A stretch of 64,000 bases of DNA from Amyloporia xantha (taxonomy: Eukaryota; Basidiomycota; Agaricomycetes; Polyporales; Adustoporiaceae): the NCBI GenBank assembly GCA_036971615.1, contig JAYKKR010000002.1, forward strand, positions 62,001-126,000, in the 5' to 3' direction. The position numbers and the translations under genes are program-made. Positions 24,718 to 37,608 of this stretch are shown one piece after another. The notes beneath the pieces are model-generated. The model did not search any database and had not been told where the DNA came from. It was given only the letters and a program-made list of their open reading frames with translations. The stretch's first letter is position 1. Each line of letters starts with the position of its first letter.

Positions 24718-27700
24718 CTGCAACAGCTGAAGCCCTTAGCGCGTGAGGACGAGAAGCGCATTGTGAAGGCTACTGGCAGTCGTCATCAGACTTTGTAGGA
24801 CTCTTGGAGACGGTGAGACAGATGGAGCCTCCGAGACGTTAACCTCTCTCCAAGACAATTTCGGAATCTGCCATCCGACGTAGCTGTAAACCGAGGGACA
24901 TTCACGCATGAGCAGTGATGGGGGAGTCGAACGTTCTGGCAGAAATATCGTAGGACGGTCGAGAGCGCGGACAACACCAACTCAAGCTCGGGCGCCACTC
25001 CACGCAGGCTAAGACCGGACAAGCGTTCGAAGCTGCGTACCCTTCGAAAGACTCTCATCGCAATGATCGGTCATCCCTAGTAGAGCCGTCGTCACATGTC
25101 CAACAGTGAAAGCTTGTCGTATATGTCGCGAGGCACGGGAAGAATGACAGTCAGATTAGCGACGGACATGAGAGGAGCGCAGAGCGACTACCGCGCGTGT
25201 CAATATGCACGATGGGATTGGAATGCGAGTGAGCTCATCCAGACCGTCAGTACTTCACGGTGGAACGACCGAACAACAAAAGGCGCAGATCGTGAGGTGA
25301 GTGCTATGGAACAGACGTATGCTGATGATCGGCCAGGTAGTGTGATCAGAGTGACGCGTAACCGATAGAGACAGAAGTACGAGTTTGGGTTGGATTGGAA
25401 ACAAATGGATTGTACAGGTTGCCGCATGCCCGACACGACATGGGGACACCAAGTCGAGAGGGAAAGGAACAGCGCGTCTGTGTATCGCAATCTCCTGGCC
25501 TCTGAAGGATTAGCAGAAGTCCCAGACAACGGAACATCACAACAAGGAGGCTACACAAACCATGACAAGAGGGGTTACTAAATATGTAAGGCTAGGATAT
25601 TGAAACACCGGCATGGATTCACCATGCCATGGTTATATCATGCTGTAGATACGACCAACCGGTAGGCGGGTCTAGCAGTAGTTGTGCTAGCCGGAGGCAA
25701 GAGTGGGAGAGCGATACGCCAGTTATAAAAGCAAGATAGAATAACGGCGGAGTCGGCAATATAGAGCGGTAGTCTATAGGAGCAAATGCGAGTGAGCTTC
25801 AGAGCTAGCGCCGTGGCAGGAGAACTCGAGATGGCAGGGAGAACGGCCTCAGCGGGTTTGCAAGACGTAAATCGAGTCGGGTCCAAGTCCGTACCATATG
25901 CAAGCGGGAGATGATGAAACTGACGAGTCAACGACTTATCATGAGTAACCAGCGGCCAGACTGGGTGGCACTGGTGTCGGCCAACGCCCACGACGACCGA
26001 CACCCGTCGGCGGGGCACGTGATCCCCGATCGCCCAACGATGACGTTCAAGTTCGCGTCGGGAGGCTTTCGTCAAGACGCGCCTCAGTCGAGACGGTCCT
26101 CTGCCTGTCCCAGGCCGTGCGCAGTGCCAGCGTCGACCAGTCACTAGTCAGCACCACTGGCCTTACACACAGCAAACCCCCTCGACTCCGTCACGCTACT
26201 GCCTTAGCCATCCCTGCGTCTTTGTCAACAATATGCGACTCTCGCTTTTGCAGCGTCGCTTGTACTAGTCGTCCAACAAGAACTCGACCTGATAATCATA
26301 CCTACGGTTATCGTACTCGTACTCGACCGAGGTGCTCCATCAGACACCGCTAGGAATACAAGGGCAATTCGTTCAACGTTGTCGCACCGAACGCCACGAA
26401 GCTGTCCACTTTCTTTAGTCTGTTAACGGGGATGGTCATCATTTCATTCTCTTGCTGGAATGTTCCTCCAGGGTTAGGATCCGTGCAACCCACTATACAA
26501 CGGCCCCATTTACCTGTGGGTATGTCTACTCTTTTCGGGTATATTTTCTTTGAACAGGCACACATAACGAAGGCGCACAATGAGTGACCGCTCTTTCAGA
26601 AGACATTACGTTTCGAATAAGCGGAATATGATGGTACACTCACCGCAGTGTTGATTCGGACGTCGATAGGCTCAAGGGAAGATAGATCAGGAACGAAACC
26701 TCAGGTGCTCTGCGTTCCAAGTTGCATCCACAGTATTACTCTTGATCTCGGTGAGAGTTTACTCCTGCTGTCATATCCCCACTCCTCAAGTTTTCAAATA
26801 CTACGATCTATAGCAGAGGAAGACTCGCACGAGAGCATGGGTTCCCCTACACGATTTACTATTTCCATATGAATCGCTCAGTTCGCGTTGCTCATCGTGT
26901 GTGTCGTCCGCCAGGTCAGCGACTCCGAAGCCCTGGGATCGCGCGCACTCATCTTTATGGTTACCTGCAGGCTACTCTGCTACATCCCTGGCACAGCGCT
27001 TTTGCCACCGGAGCACTGCATCAAATCCAGACCATGACATGCTATGCTTCCTTCCATATCCATCGCTGTTGCGCCTCCCATGTTAAGTACTGTGGTCGAT
27101 TCGCCTGTCTCGATGACGGGAAATGGTCCTCGTAGTAGCTGCCCTGATTGCTGCTAGATGACGAGCTCTAGATCCTTCAGCCGTCCGCTAGGCCGCTCCT
27201 CGTCGCAGACTATTTTATATATGTCCGCACAGTCCAGGTGCTTGTTATTGTATCTCTTGCCGTCTCTCGTGGCTGTCTCTTTTGCGGGGGCTGCAGCATT
27301 TGTATCGATCGCGCCCTGCGTGCGTATTTCTGACATGTTGATATCCCTCTCAGGATCATTGGATGATCAGGGCTTGCAGGACTCGAGGCAGGTTAGACAC
27401 GAGCGAACTCGATAAAATAACACGTAGGCGTCAGTCTGTACACATACATATCCACTCATCGAGTTAAAATTGCGATCTCCGTACACTCTGAATCGGACAG
27501 TATCTCGTACTTGTACATAACGGAGAACTACCAACGGCCAAACTCAAAACAAAAGTTGTTGGTAGACGAAAATCATGTCAGATAACCAGACACCCGACTA
27601 AACACTTGTGGAACGAGTCTCACTGGGAACGGAGCTTACAGAAGAACAGCCTAACGACGAGAATAGATCAACGAGAAAAAAACATACGGAGCGAGTAAAA

Positions 27701-28252
27701 GTGCACAAGACAACAAGTTCCATTCATAGAAAAGCGGGAAAGGAGGACGATGGCCGTCGCGATCTCGACACAGTTTCCCTACTGAAGGAGTATCGCTGTT
27801 CGCTACCTCGACGAGCATGGACGGTGTCGAGAAGCCTTGATGAGCATTGCCACGTCATTCCATCTGTAATCCGTGCGGCACGTCATGCTTTAGTTGGAAG
27901 TGACGCAGGAAGCTTGTGAACGGATCGGACTGATCGAATGTCTGAAATGTGAAAAGAAAAACAGAGCGCGAAGGCGGAACGGTTGAGAAATGATTGGAAA
28001 TGATGTGTGGGGACTCCGAGTAGATCGACCGGAGGATCGCAGCCCAGGTCTGGGGTATGGTTACAAAGGAGATTGTAGAGCATCGACCTGCTCGTTTGGT
28101 CCAGAAATCTGTGGAATAGGTGTGACCGGAACTTCGTCAATTTCCAGCCTGGCAGGGATGAAATGCAAACTGTAAATCAGCCAGATCAATACTGTGAGGA
28201 TTGAAAACGCACCGCAAAATGCCTCGCTCACACAGCCGAGGCATGTGGGACG

Positions 28253-29429
28253 TCACCTGCGGCCACAATTCCCGTGCCCGAGCTTCGTGTATAGGACTAA
28301 ACCGAAATTCCAAATTAAGTATAACCTCTTGAAGGTTTGAAAAATAGGGAGAGAAGACAGAACGTCATCCAGCCGGGCACAGCAGTTTGATCCAATTCTG
28401 GCCACAGTCATATCCGCCGGTGATAAATGTTTCATATAGAAGTTGATCTCCACTGTCTTGATGGTATCGGATGTGACTTGAGAGAGACACTGAAATAGGG
28501 AGTCGTAGTTAGTACTTTCGCAAGCGTTGGATTGATACAGGATGAGCGTTTGAAGTCTTGAACTAGGAACAAGGCTGAGACAGACTGCATGAGGAAGTAA
28601 ATCAGGGATCAACATCGTTCCGTCAATAGAAGGATAGGGACGCACAGTGTTCTGCCCCTTCAGCAATCTGATCGTTTACGTGTTCCATATCAAAGTACAA
28701 ACCCAATGTATTCAGTGACGTGCCCGCAGCATCCACCAATGTCTGTGCATGTACGGGAGGTTCAATATGATAATACTCCAAATGCAGTTCATGCAAGCGG
28801 GGAACGACACCAGCAGCGAGCAAGAGGTTCGCAATGCCAGTCATTGAGGCCCCAATCCCGACTAACCCCAACCCCGCTATCCCCTCCGGCCACTTTGCAA
28901 ATGCCGGACGAGCAGCCCCATGCTCCGGGAAGGACAGATTGTGGCAGTAGAGCTGTTTGAGATTTGGGAAACAGCAGATGAGCCGACGTAGCGTGGTGAT
29001 CGACGGGAAGCTGATAAAATGGAGCCTGAGGTCTGTGATTGTAGAGAAGGCCGAGAGATAGAGGAAGATGCGCGGTGCCATGTCACAAGCGCGCCATTCA
29101 GCATTCATTATCCACAGCGCATTCACCCGCGTCCATCGGCCTGCTAACATCGCAGCGAACGTGCTCAGATGAGGGATCGGCTGATGTTCACCTAATCTGC
29201 TGCTGCCAAATACAGACACTCTCGATGGCCCCTTCCACAGATTTCGAATATCCTGTGCGGCCTGCACAACCTCGTCTCGGTTGTCGAAGGTCATCTCGCT
29301 GGGCAGGTTATGCCGGCTTCTGGGTTCCCACGATTTGCAGACTAGCATGCATGTCACCAGCGTACTGTAGTCATTCTCTAGGCAATCGATGACGGAGTCC
29401 CAGATTTCGGGGGGAAGGATTGGCAACAT
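28253..29429 (-). pseudogene. F4: F-box and LRR-like protein, frameshifted
   Basis: The predicted coding sequence is 29,429-28,646 joined to 28,584-28,253 (371 aa). Exon 1 and the 61-nt intron are intact and almost the same as in F3. In exon 2 a run of six A on the plus strand in F3 (about 18,881) is five A here (about 28,341). The shift replaces the last part of the LRR region with unrelated residues and ends at a TGA about 40 residues early. It is either a young inactivating mutation or a base-calling error in a homopolymer. The frame stays open upstream to 29,843, but that stretch crosses the 5'UTR intron (29,435-29,545) and the TATA box, so I keep the start at 29,429. Confidence 0.6.
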
Positions 29430-29794
29430 AACGACTACCGGTTTGACTGGTGGTTCGAGACCGGAATGGACAAATGAGGATGAATGAGAGCCTATATGAC
29501 CCCCATTGAAGCCAATCGAGCAATACTCAAGTAGTTCGGACTTACGATGGATAGCAGGTAGACTTCTGAATTCCCGCAGTTGCAAAGTACTGCGCGGCGA
29601 TCCTGAATCAGTGAGCGGAGAATGTTCGCTAGCAATGACAACGGCGGCGGGAACCTGGAGTTGTGAGGAAGTGGTGGTGGGTGAATCTTTAAGGGATAAT
29701 GTAAACCGGATGCCGGATGGAGAGTGGTAGTGTGGTACCCTAGATGCAGGAGAGTGAGATGCGGGGATGCGGGGGGAGAATGCGGCACGCAGGT

Positions 29795-29803
29795 CTATAT
29801 AAG
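29795..29803 (-). promoter_or_regulatory. TATA box candidate for F4
   Basis: CTTATATAG on the minus strand, about 365 bp upstream of the ATG. Confidence 0.5.
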
Positions 29804-30375
29804 CTCGGGCCACTTCGACATTGCCTCGAGGCAAGAGGCGCACAGGGGCAGTGGGGATCTGTACTCGTCGATCGAGCCTATCAAGATACAGCCTCAGCGC
29901 TCAGTTCTCCGAACCCCGTGGTCGTTAATTATGAGAGGCGCGGTGCTAGGCTCCGCATAGGTCCGACCACTAACACAGCATCCCGTCACCTGCCCGGTAA
30001 CTCTTGAGCTGTGAAATTCCTCGAATTAGCATTTCGATCGTCAACGCGCTCATCCCCTGTGTGAAGCACAGACTAACGCATTCTTGCCCCACATATCACA
30101 TCCGGCTGCCTTATGACAAAGAGCTCTCGCTTCAATGACCACAGCTGCCCCATCGGCTACCGAAAATGCATACAGCCTGACCGAACAACACTCCGCCTCA
30201 TCTACTGACCAACGGAAATCAGTCTTTGAATGTTTGTCTCCCAACTCCAAGAGCTCTCGCATCAACGCAATGCTGACACGACGATGTGGCGAGTCGTTGA
30301 CATCTGGAGTGCCTTTCGCAGCCATCGCGCACTGACTTCACGTTCATCGATCGTCTCATCTTCGATAGAGGAGAC

Positions 30376-30391
30376 ACGGCTATGTCGCCGT
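30376..30391. other. Spacer hairpin, M6 (ACGGC/GCCGT)
   Basis: C:G version with loop TATGTC, same as M4. Confidence 0.5.
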
Positions 30392-30564
30392 ATGGATGTT
30401 TTATGGATTCAATTATGAGGAAGACCGAACGTACACGCACCAATCGTCACGTATGTTATGAACCACGCCACCTACGTACCTCGACTCGGTGAATGTGTCC
30501 CTGTACCAAGTTCAAGGTATATATAGATCTTCCCGTCGGCCACACGCATCCCATTTGAAGAATC

Positions 30565-30624
30565 CTGAGAACAAAGTTCAGTGGTGTATCGGCATACATG
30601 CCAGAGTCGACAGTGCATACTCAC
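30565..30624 (-). other. Conserved intron-like element, M6 spacer
   Basis: 60 nt, identical to the M4 element. Confidence 0.45.
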
Positions 30625-33318
30625 AACGGCTGGGGACCTTCGCTTGTGTGAGGATGTGCAACGTACAATGCACGCTACCTGCACGATACACTACTCAAGC
30701 AGACCTCGCAATTAACCACGCTCGTGCAGCTGTCAGTCGAGGATCGTCCCGACATAGGTAGTGGTAGCAGAGTCGAAGTTAGCAGAACTATGGCAGGATA
30801 GCCCGACGGCGCAGACTCCGCTGACTGTACCAACCCACTGAGCTCGGTCGCTTTACCGCGCTAAGAACGTCGTGCCCGCCGGAAGCTGCGTAAACGGCAC
30901 ATGGTCTGACCTTGATCAGCTCTGCCTGCTGCACTCCGTCATCGTGTGATAGTGACCAGTCCCCACTCCTTCATATACGTTCCCTTGTCGCATATCCAGC
31001 ATGGAAGGCCTGTTGTACATGCCGTACAACACGGAGTAAACGACACTTCAATTGGCTGCTGATATAAAGGTCGCCTTCCGTGCGCTGTGATATGTACGAT
31101 GGGATTCAGAACCGTTTTTGTGAGCAGATTTACAGTGTTTCGCGGCTGAACGAGTGCCGGAGACCGCAAAACGCAGTCGGGTCGTATGCGGAAGTTATAC
31201 GCCGATGATCGGTTACGACCCAGTGACCTGAGCATCGCGGGAGCGGATAGATCCAGGAGCACGCGTATGACATTTCAGGAGACGCTGCATGTACAGAACG
31301 ACACTGGCATGCGGACATAAAGCTAAGAGGGGAGAACGGCATGTACGTACGTAGGTCATGGGCTCCTAGTCTGCGGGGCGCATACAGCGAGGAAGATGTG
31401 GGACAGTCCACAGTTCACGACGATATGTTGAGAAGACTAGAAAAGAACCAACAGCTAGATCAAGGTATGAAGGTGGGTAGGCCAGAGCGGGAGAACGAAA
31501 GAGCTGTAGGATAAAGAAGGAACGGTCGGGAGATCTATAGGCATAGAAGAATGAAAATGTAGAATATGCAGCGATATGATAGCTTCTAGCGATGGCGCTG
31601 ACGCAGAAGCGGCCGGCGTCGAGGTACGAGATGGTTCATGGAGGCGTCAAGAGATTTAGCACAGGTGCAGGGCGTGCTGATAAGCAACAGACGATCATCA
31701 AGCTGGCGAGTCCTCTAGGTAGATCTAGCTAGACATGACCTGCAGCCTAAGCCTCACACTGGACGATGTCCACGACGCCCGACGCCCGTTGGTGGGACAC
31801 GTGGTCCCCGATCACTGGCATGCCGATCGGGTCGATGATGTTGGGCATTTCTCCCTCGACTGTTAGCTGTTTTTCACGCTGTGATGCCACAGACGTACTC
31901 TGGAAGCTTCACTGGCTCTGTCCTTCCCGTGTTCTGAATAACACCATAATATCAGCAGCCCCGAACGCGCCATTACCTGTACGTCAGCACCAGTGTGTCT
32001 GATATCAGCTCCCTCTCTTAGTAGCCTCCCTTCCGTGTCTGTCGGCAATCTGCACCCATGCTATTTCACATCGTCTTATCCCAGTCGATTATTCAAGAAA
32101 AACTCAATCTGAAAATGATGACTAACGCTCACTGGAATTTTATTAAAGGCCGCCGTATTATAATGAGCGTGAGTAGCCACGCAAAGCTTGCTAAGAATAC
32201 TCGAGCAGGCTGAGACCTTCAACGCCGTCATGCCCACAGGCCTGAAGCTCTCCGCTTTATCTTTTTCAATCGTCAGTGACATTGGTATCATCTTCTGGCT
32301 GGTTTGTTCCTCCAAACGTCTCTCACCGCTCTTTGGCGCCTTCTTTTTCTTCTCCTCGTCGGTATGTTTCCTACGTATTGGTACGCTATATTTTTATCTG
32401 TCGCTGTATTCATCACCTAAAGGCTGCCACGCAGCGGTCATTCTCTCATAAGAAAACATCACGTTTGGAAAGAGTGTACACACACAGCACGGTTGTATCC
32501 GCCGCAGTTGGTAGGCACGGGTCCAGATATATCGGTACCCCCCTATGCTACCAGCTGCGCATACACTGCATATGTGCCTGAATTTCCCCGAACGCGGCAC
32601 GTCTGGCATCGCGCTGACCACATCTTCAGTCCTCGCTTTACATACTCTGCCTCTCCACCCTACAGAGCGCTGCCAGTGCGATCCTCAGAAGAGTCATCCT
32701 TCTCGATGTGTTATATTCCAGCGAATTTCTCGACGCGTAGCGTCACTACTCGTGTGTAGTCTGCTAGGTCAGCGACTCGAGTCAGAACTTTGTCCATCTC
32801 CAATCCGGCTGTCTTGGGCTGCGGCCTAGGAACGACACGCATCCGCCGTACAAAGTACTGCATAGGTTCTGAGATCTGACGGCATACCCTGTATCCATCG
32901 TCATCGCCCGTATGACTTGCAATCGGAAAACCACGTCTCCCTATTCTTGTATGCGATCCGTCCCTCTCGAGACAGTCCTCCCCATGATTGCTCCCGAATA
33001 ACGAGGACCGCATCCTCCAGCCGTTCATCTACTCCTCTTTCCCTAGAGTCATCGACATGGTGTGCAATTGTGGAGGCACTACCAGATACTGTGCCGTTCC
33101 GCGGCCTCCATTTTGTGCGTCCTGGTATCTTCGGCGACCTGTCTCTTCTGCCAGGCTTCATGCTGGTCGTAGCTTTCTTGTATCTTGGGTGTTTCTGACA
33201 TGTCGACATCTCTGTGAAGATCAGTCCCGTTCAGAACTGGTAGGACTGCGGTGCAGGACAGACGCGGGAACGCTTGAATGACTTGTAGGAGCGAGTCTGC
33301 ACCCATATCCACTCATCG

Positions 33319-33330
33319 GGTATAAATACC
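33319..33330. promoter_or_regulatory. Palindromic TATA-like element, M7
   Basis: GGTATAAATACC. Confidence 0.35.
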
Positions 33331-33946
33331 AATGTCCGTACATTTGGCATCGTAAAGAAAATCGTACATGTACGTAGCTATGATTCGCAGACTGTCAAAC
33401 ATGAAGTAAAAGTCCGTCGAAGATGAAAATTACGCCAGAAGTAACTACAGACACCCTAACAGATACTGTGAAACAAGTTTCATAAGGAACGAAGCTTCAT
33501 ACTTTACAGAGGAACTGCCGAAGGACAGGAATAGATCAATCAGGAAAAGACAAACGTACAGAGCAAACGAACGTGCACCAGACAATGGTTCCCTTTGTAG
33601 AAACGTAGGCGAGGCGGATAATGGCCGTCGTGATCTCCACTACACGGTTTCTCTCCGGGAGCAATTCCGTTCACCGGCCTGACAGCCATGCACGGTGTCG
33701 AGAAACTTTGTGGAGCATTTTCACTTCGATCCATCTGCAATGCGTGCATGGTGTAGTTGGAAGTAACGCAGAGATCTCGTGAACGAAGTGGACTAATGTG
33801 CTGACAAAGATGTGAAAAGAAAAACAGAGCACGATGGCGGGACAGTTGAGAGGAGATCAGAAGTGTAGTGCACTGCCGAGGGGACTCCGAGTAGATCGAT
33901 GGTGCAGTTCCTCAGTCTTGCGCCCCTCATTTTCTGTCAGCGAGGC

Positions 33947-33962
33947 ATGGCTGTATCGCCGT
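33947..33962. other. Spacer hairpin, M7 (ATGGC/GCCGT)
   Basis: Intermediate version: the second stem pair is T with G, a wobble pair if transcribed. The loop is TGTATC. Confidence 0.45.
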
Positions 33963-34110
33963 ATACAAGACATTCTATAAATTTTCAGAACAAGCTCGAA
34001 TATATGCGCACCGATTTTCTCGAATAATAGTACCTGAATAAAGATACAGGAAATATGTCCGATGTTCGACTGTCGGTGCTCCGGATTCACGCTCACAGCA
34101 CATAGGATTC

Positions 34111-34166
34111 CTAAGCATAAGCTTTAAGAGTAATCAGCATAGCATAGCAGAGTCGCTAGTGCTTAC
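34111..34166 (-). other. Conserved intron-like element, M7 spacer
   Basis: 56 nt, GTAAGC to CTTAG. The upstream frame (34,134-34,358) runs through the donor here because a stop seen in M3 and M5 reads CAA. Confidence 0.45.
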
Positions 34167-37100
34167 CTGCAACAGCTGAAGCCCTTGGCGCGTGAGGACG
34201 AGAAGCGCACTGGGAAAGCTACTGGCAGTCGTCATCAGACTTTGTAGGACTCTTGGAGACGGTGAGACAGATGGAGCCTCCGAGACGTTAACCTCTCTCC
34301 AAGACAATTTCGGAATCTGCCATCCGACGTAGCTGTAAACCGAGGGACATTCACGCATGAGCAGTGATGGGGGAGTCGAACGTTCTGGCAGAAATATCGT
34401 AGGACGGTCGAGAGCGCGGACAACACCAACTCAAGCTCGGGCGCCACTCTACGCAGGCTAAGACCGGGCAAGCATTCGAAGCTGCGTACCCTTCGAAAGA
34501 CTCTCATCGCAATGATCGGTCATCCCTAGTAGAGCCGTCGTCGCATGTCCAACAGTGAAAGCTTGTCGTATATGTCGCGAGGCACGGGAAGAATGACAGT
34601 CAGATTAGCGACGGACATGAGAGGAGCGCAGAGCGACTACCGCGCGTGTCAATATGCACGATGGGATTGGAATGCGAGTGAGCTCATCCAGACCGTCAGT
34701 ACTTCACGGTGGAACGACAGCACGACGAAAGGCGCAGATCGTGAGCTGAGTGCTATGGGACAGACGAAGGCTGACGATCGGCGAGATAGCGTGATCAGAG
34801 TGACGCATGAACGGACGGAGCTATAAGTACGAGTTTGGGTTCGATTAAAAATGAATAGACTGTATAGGCCGCTGCATGTACGACATGACATGGGGAAACC
34901 AAGTTGTATGAGGGAGAAAAAGCACATACCTGTGTTGCAATCTTCTAGCCTCTGAAGCGAAGGACTATCGTAAGTCTCGGACAATGGAACGCAAGAACGA
35001 GGAGGATACACGAACCATGACAAGAAGAAACACGGACTCTGTAAGGCTAGGACAACGAAATATCAGAATGGGTCCATCATGTCACGGTTATCCCAATGCT
35101 GCAGATACGACCAACCGACAGACTGGTTGTAGTCTAGCAGTAGTTATGCTATGGCGCAGAGTCGCCGCAGACGGCCGGAGGCAAGAGTGGCAGAACGATA
35201 CCCCAGTTACAAGAGCAAGATAGAATAACTGCCGAGTCGGCAATATAGAGCGGTAGTCTACAGGAGCGCATGCGAGTCAGCTTCAGAGCTAGCGCCGCGG
35301 CAGGAGAACTCGAGATGGCAGATAGAAGTCTAGAACGGCCTCAGCGGGTTTGCAAGACATAAATCGAGTCGGGTCCAAGTCCAAGGCGTACCATATGCAA
35401 GCGGGAGATGATGAAGCTGACGAGTCAACGACTTATCATGAGTAACCAGCGGCCAGACTGGGTGGCACTGGCGTCGGCCAACGCCCACGACGACCGACAC
35501 CCGTCGGCGGGGCACGTGATCCCCGATCGCCCAACGATGACGTTCAAGTTCGCGTCGGGAGGCTTTCGTCAAGACGCGCCTCAGTCGAGACGGTCCTCTG
35601 CCTGTCCCAGGCCGTGCGCGGTGCCAGCGTCGACAAGTCACTAGTCAGCACCACTGGCCTTACACACAGCAAACCGCCTCGACTCCGTCACGCTACTGCC
35701 CTAGCCACCCCTGCGTCTTTGTCAACAATATGCGGCTCTCGCGTTTGCGGCAGCGTCGCGTGTCCTAGTCGTCCGACAAGGACTCGACCTGATAATTCTA
35801 CCTACGGCTATTGTACTCGTACTCGAACGAGGTGCTCCATCATACACTCTGCTAGGAACACAGGGGCAGCTCGTTCAATGTTGTCACACCGAACGCTGCG
35901 AAGCCGTCCACTTCCTTTAGTCTAACGGGGATCGTTACCATCTCCCTCATCACCTTGTTGCTACGTTATTCCACGCTTATGATCCGTGCAACCCACCATA
36001 CAACCACTCCATTCACTCATAGGTACGTCTACTCCCTCCGGCATATGATCTTTGATATGGCACACATAACGAAAGCCCCGAAGGAGGGCCGCTCTTCCAG
36101 AAGACATCACGTTCGGAAAGAGTGAACTGTGATGGTACACACACCGTAGTCGCGGTGTTGTATCGGATATCGCTGGGCTCAATTAAAGATCAGTAACAAG
36201 ACCTCAGGTGCTCTGCATTCCAAGTTGCATCCATGGTGTATGTCTTGATCTCAGTGAGAGTTTACTCCTGCTGTCATATCCCCACTCCTCAAGTTTTCAA
36301 ATACTACGATCTATAGCAGAGGAAGACTCGCACGAGAGCCTGGGTTTCCCTACACGATCCACTATTTCCATATGAATCGCTCACTTCGCGTTGCTCATCG
36401 TGTTTGTCGTCCGCCAGATCAGCGACTCCGGAGTCCCGGGATCGCGCGCACTCATCTTTATGGTTACCTGCTCTCTACTCTGCTACATCCCTGGCACAGC
36501 ACGCTTTCGCCACCGCAGTGCTGCATCCGATCCAGACCCTGACATTCTATGCATCCTTCCATATCCATCCCTGTTGCGCCTCTCATGTTACTGTGCTTGA
36601 TTCGCCTGTCTCGATGACGGGAGATGGACCTCGTAGTAGCTGCCCTGATTGCTGCTAGATGACGAGCATTAGATCCTTCAGCCGTCCGCTAGGCCCCTTC
36701 TTGTCGCAGACTATCCCCACAATTGAGGTGCTTGTTATCATTTCTCTTGCCGTCTCTTCTGCAAGAGCTGCCAACTTCTTATCGGTCGCAGCCTGTTTAC
36801 GTATGTCTAACATGCCGACATTCCTTTAAGGATCTTGCGGATCAGGTCTCGCAGGGCTCTAGGCAGGACAGACACAAATTCCATGAAATGACTCGTAGGA
36901 GCGAGTCTGCGCATACTCGTCGAGTGGGAATTGTGATATACATACAATCTGAATCGGACAGTGTATCGTACTTGTACATAACGGAAATTTGCCAACGGGG
37001 AAACGCAAACCAAAAGATTTTGGAAGACAAAAATCATGTCAGAAGTGACTGGACACCCGAATAGATACTTGTAGAACGAGTCTCACTGGGAACGGAGCTT

Positions 37101-37608
37101 TATATTTTACAGAAGAACTGACCAACGTTGAGAATAGATCAATGAGAAAAAAACAAACATACGGAGCCAGCAAACGTGCACAAGACAGCAAGTTCCATTC
37201 GTAGAAATGGGGAAAGGTGGATGATGGCCGTCGCGATCTCGACAGTCTCCGTACTGGAGGAATATCGCCGTTCGCTAGCTCGACGAGCATGGACGGTGTC
37301 GAGAAGTCTTGATGAGCATTGCCACGTCATTCCATCTGTAATCCATGCGGCCCGTCATGCTTTAGTTGCAAGTGACACAGGGAGCTCCTGAACGGATCGG
37401 ACTGATCGAATGTCGAAAATGTGAAAAGAAAAACAGAGCGCGACGGCGGAACGGTTGAGAAACGATCGGAAATGATGTGCGGGGACTCCGAGTAGATCGA
37501 CCGGAGGATCGCAGCCCAGGTCTGGGGTACGGTTACAAAGGAGATTGTAGAGCATCGACCTGCTCGTTTGGTCCAGAAATCTGTCGAATAGGTGTGACCA
37601 GAACTTGG

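Larger units (their letters stand above)
22347..26015. repeat. M5: array monomer lacking the F-box gene
   Basis: 3669 bp, near-identical to M7 and very close to the right half of M3. It has the gene-less junction near 24,449. No gene is supported; a 77-aa minus-strand frame at 23,628-23,861 is interrupted in M3 and M10. Confidence 0.85.
26016..31797. repeat. M6: array monomer with F-box gene, H-type spacer
   Basis: 5782 bp, near-identical to M4 at an offset of about 9.45 kb. It carries the frameshifted copy F4. The few differences from M4 include a 2-bp loss near 27,000 and a leader that differs slightly at about 29,440-29,760. Confidence 0.85.
31798..35512. repeat. M7: array monomer lacking the F-box gene
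   Basis: 3715 bp. Identity with M5 is very high up to about 33,890. The sequence then differs at 33,900-34,130, including the hairpin. Beyond about 34,700 it turns into the version shared with the end of M10. It is therefore a recombinant at its right end. It has the gene-less junction near 33,900. No gene is supported. Confidence 0.8.

Noticed and set aside
28623..29843. 406-residue open frame covering F4 exon 1 and upstream sequence
   Set aside because: The upstream 138 codons cross the conserved 5'UTR intron and the TATA box, and the frame is not open over this whole stretch in the other copies.
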